The notes under the pieces: model-generated
Database searches by the model: none
Told to the model about the DNA's origin: nothing
What the model saw: only the letters and a program-made list of their open reading frames with translations
Position numbers and translations under genes: made by a program
Source: Ruminococcaceae bacterium UBA1730
Lineage (GTDB): Bacteria > Bacillota > Clostridia > Oscillospirales > Acutalibacteraceae
DNA: 14,014 bases
Direction of reading: 5' to 3'
NCBI GenBank assembly: GCA_002315935.1
Contig: DCII01000034.1
Coordinates: 1-14,014 of the forward strand
Part shown: positions 13,988 to 14,014 of the stretch, piece by piece
Position numbering within the stretch: position 1 is the first letter of the stretch
Layout: each line of letters starts with the position of its first letter

Positions 13988-14014
13988 TATGTTTTTCCTC
14001 CTTTCCTTAAGGAA

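Noticed and set aside
1..14014. tRNA, rRNA, riboswitch or prophage genes.
   Set aside because: Reading both strands by eye, no tRNA-like cloverleaf, rRNA segment, recognised riboswitch core or phage structural gene was seen; a covariance-model scan was not possible.

Overview
The window looks like chromosomal DNA of a low-to-moderate GC, Gram-positive, spore-forming anaerobe of the Clostridia, most likely an Oscillospiraceae/Ruminococcus-like gut bacterium. The evidence is a SpoVAC spore-membrane protein, a LytR-CpsA-Psr (LCP) cell-wall ligase, a FeoA-FeoB ferrous-iron transporter followed by its small Cys-rich partner, strong GGAGG-type ribosome binding sites, and near-consensus sigma-A promoters with 17-bp spacers. 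Species assignment is inference.

Layout. (1) Positions 1-44 on the minus strand look like the 5' end of a group IIC (bacterial class C) intron, inserted directly after the T-tract of a Rho-independent terminator. (2) Positions 53-1867, minus strand: a two-gene operon of a calcineurin-like metallophosphoesterase followed by a maltose-type O-acetyltransferase, with a clear promoter and terminator. (3) Positions 1901-3366, plus strand: a monocistronic LCP gene reading divergently from that operon. (4) Positions 3377-5937, plus strand: an iron-uptake operon with a consensus-like promoter, a perfect inverted repeat that looks like a DtxR-family operator at the start site, a feoA-feoB fusion, and an ATGA-overlapping gene for the FeoB-associated Cys-rich membrane protein. 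(5) Positions 6036-6470: an isolated spoVAC. (6) Positions 6513-8704: a consensus promoter driving a zinc-ribbon membrane protein and then an alkaline-phosphatase-superfamily phosphodiesterase with a LamG-like C-terminal domain. (7) A bidirectional terminator at 8720-8762 separates these from the minus-strand genes. (8) Positions 8769-12364, minus strand: a secreted polysaccharide lyase of family PL8 (hyaluronate/chondroitin lyase-like) translationally coupled to a secreted 5'-nucleotidase/UshA-like phosphatase. (9) Positions 12368-13447, minus strand: an NAD(P)-dependent epimerase/reductase with its own promoter and terminator. (10) Positions 13448-13759: an intergenic region with a pair of inverted, individually palindromic dispersed repeats. 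(11) Positions 13710-14004, minus strand: a very acidic 75-residue peptide of unknown function with a strong ribosome binding site and its own terminator.

The genes do not form one pathway. Several are surface or envelope functions (LCP ligase, Feo uptake, secreted PL8 lyase and nucleotidase), and three are phosphoesterases of different folds. The items most worth following are the group IIC intron junction at the left edge, the acidic small peptide at the right edge, the inverted-repeat element beside it, and the metal-responsive operator in front of feoAB.
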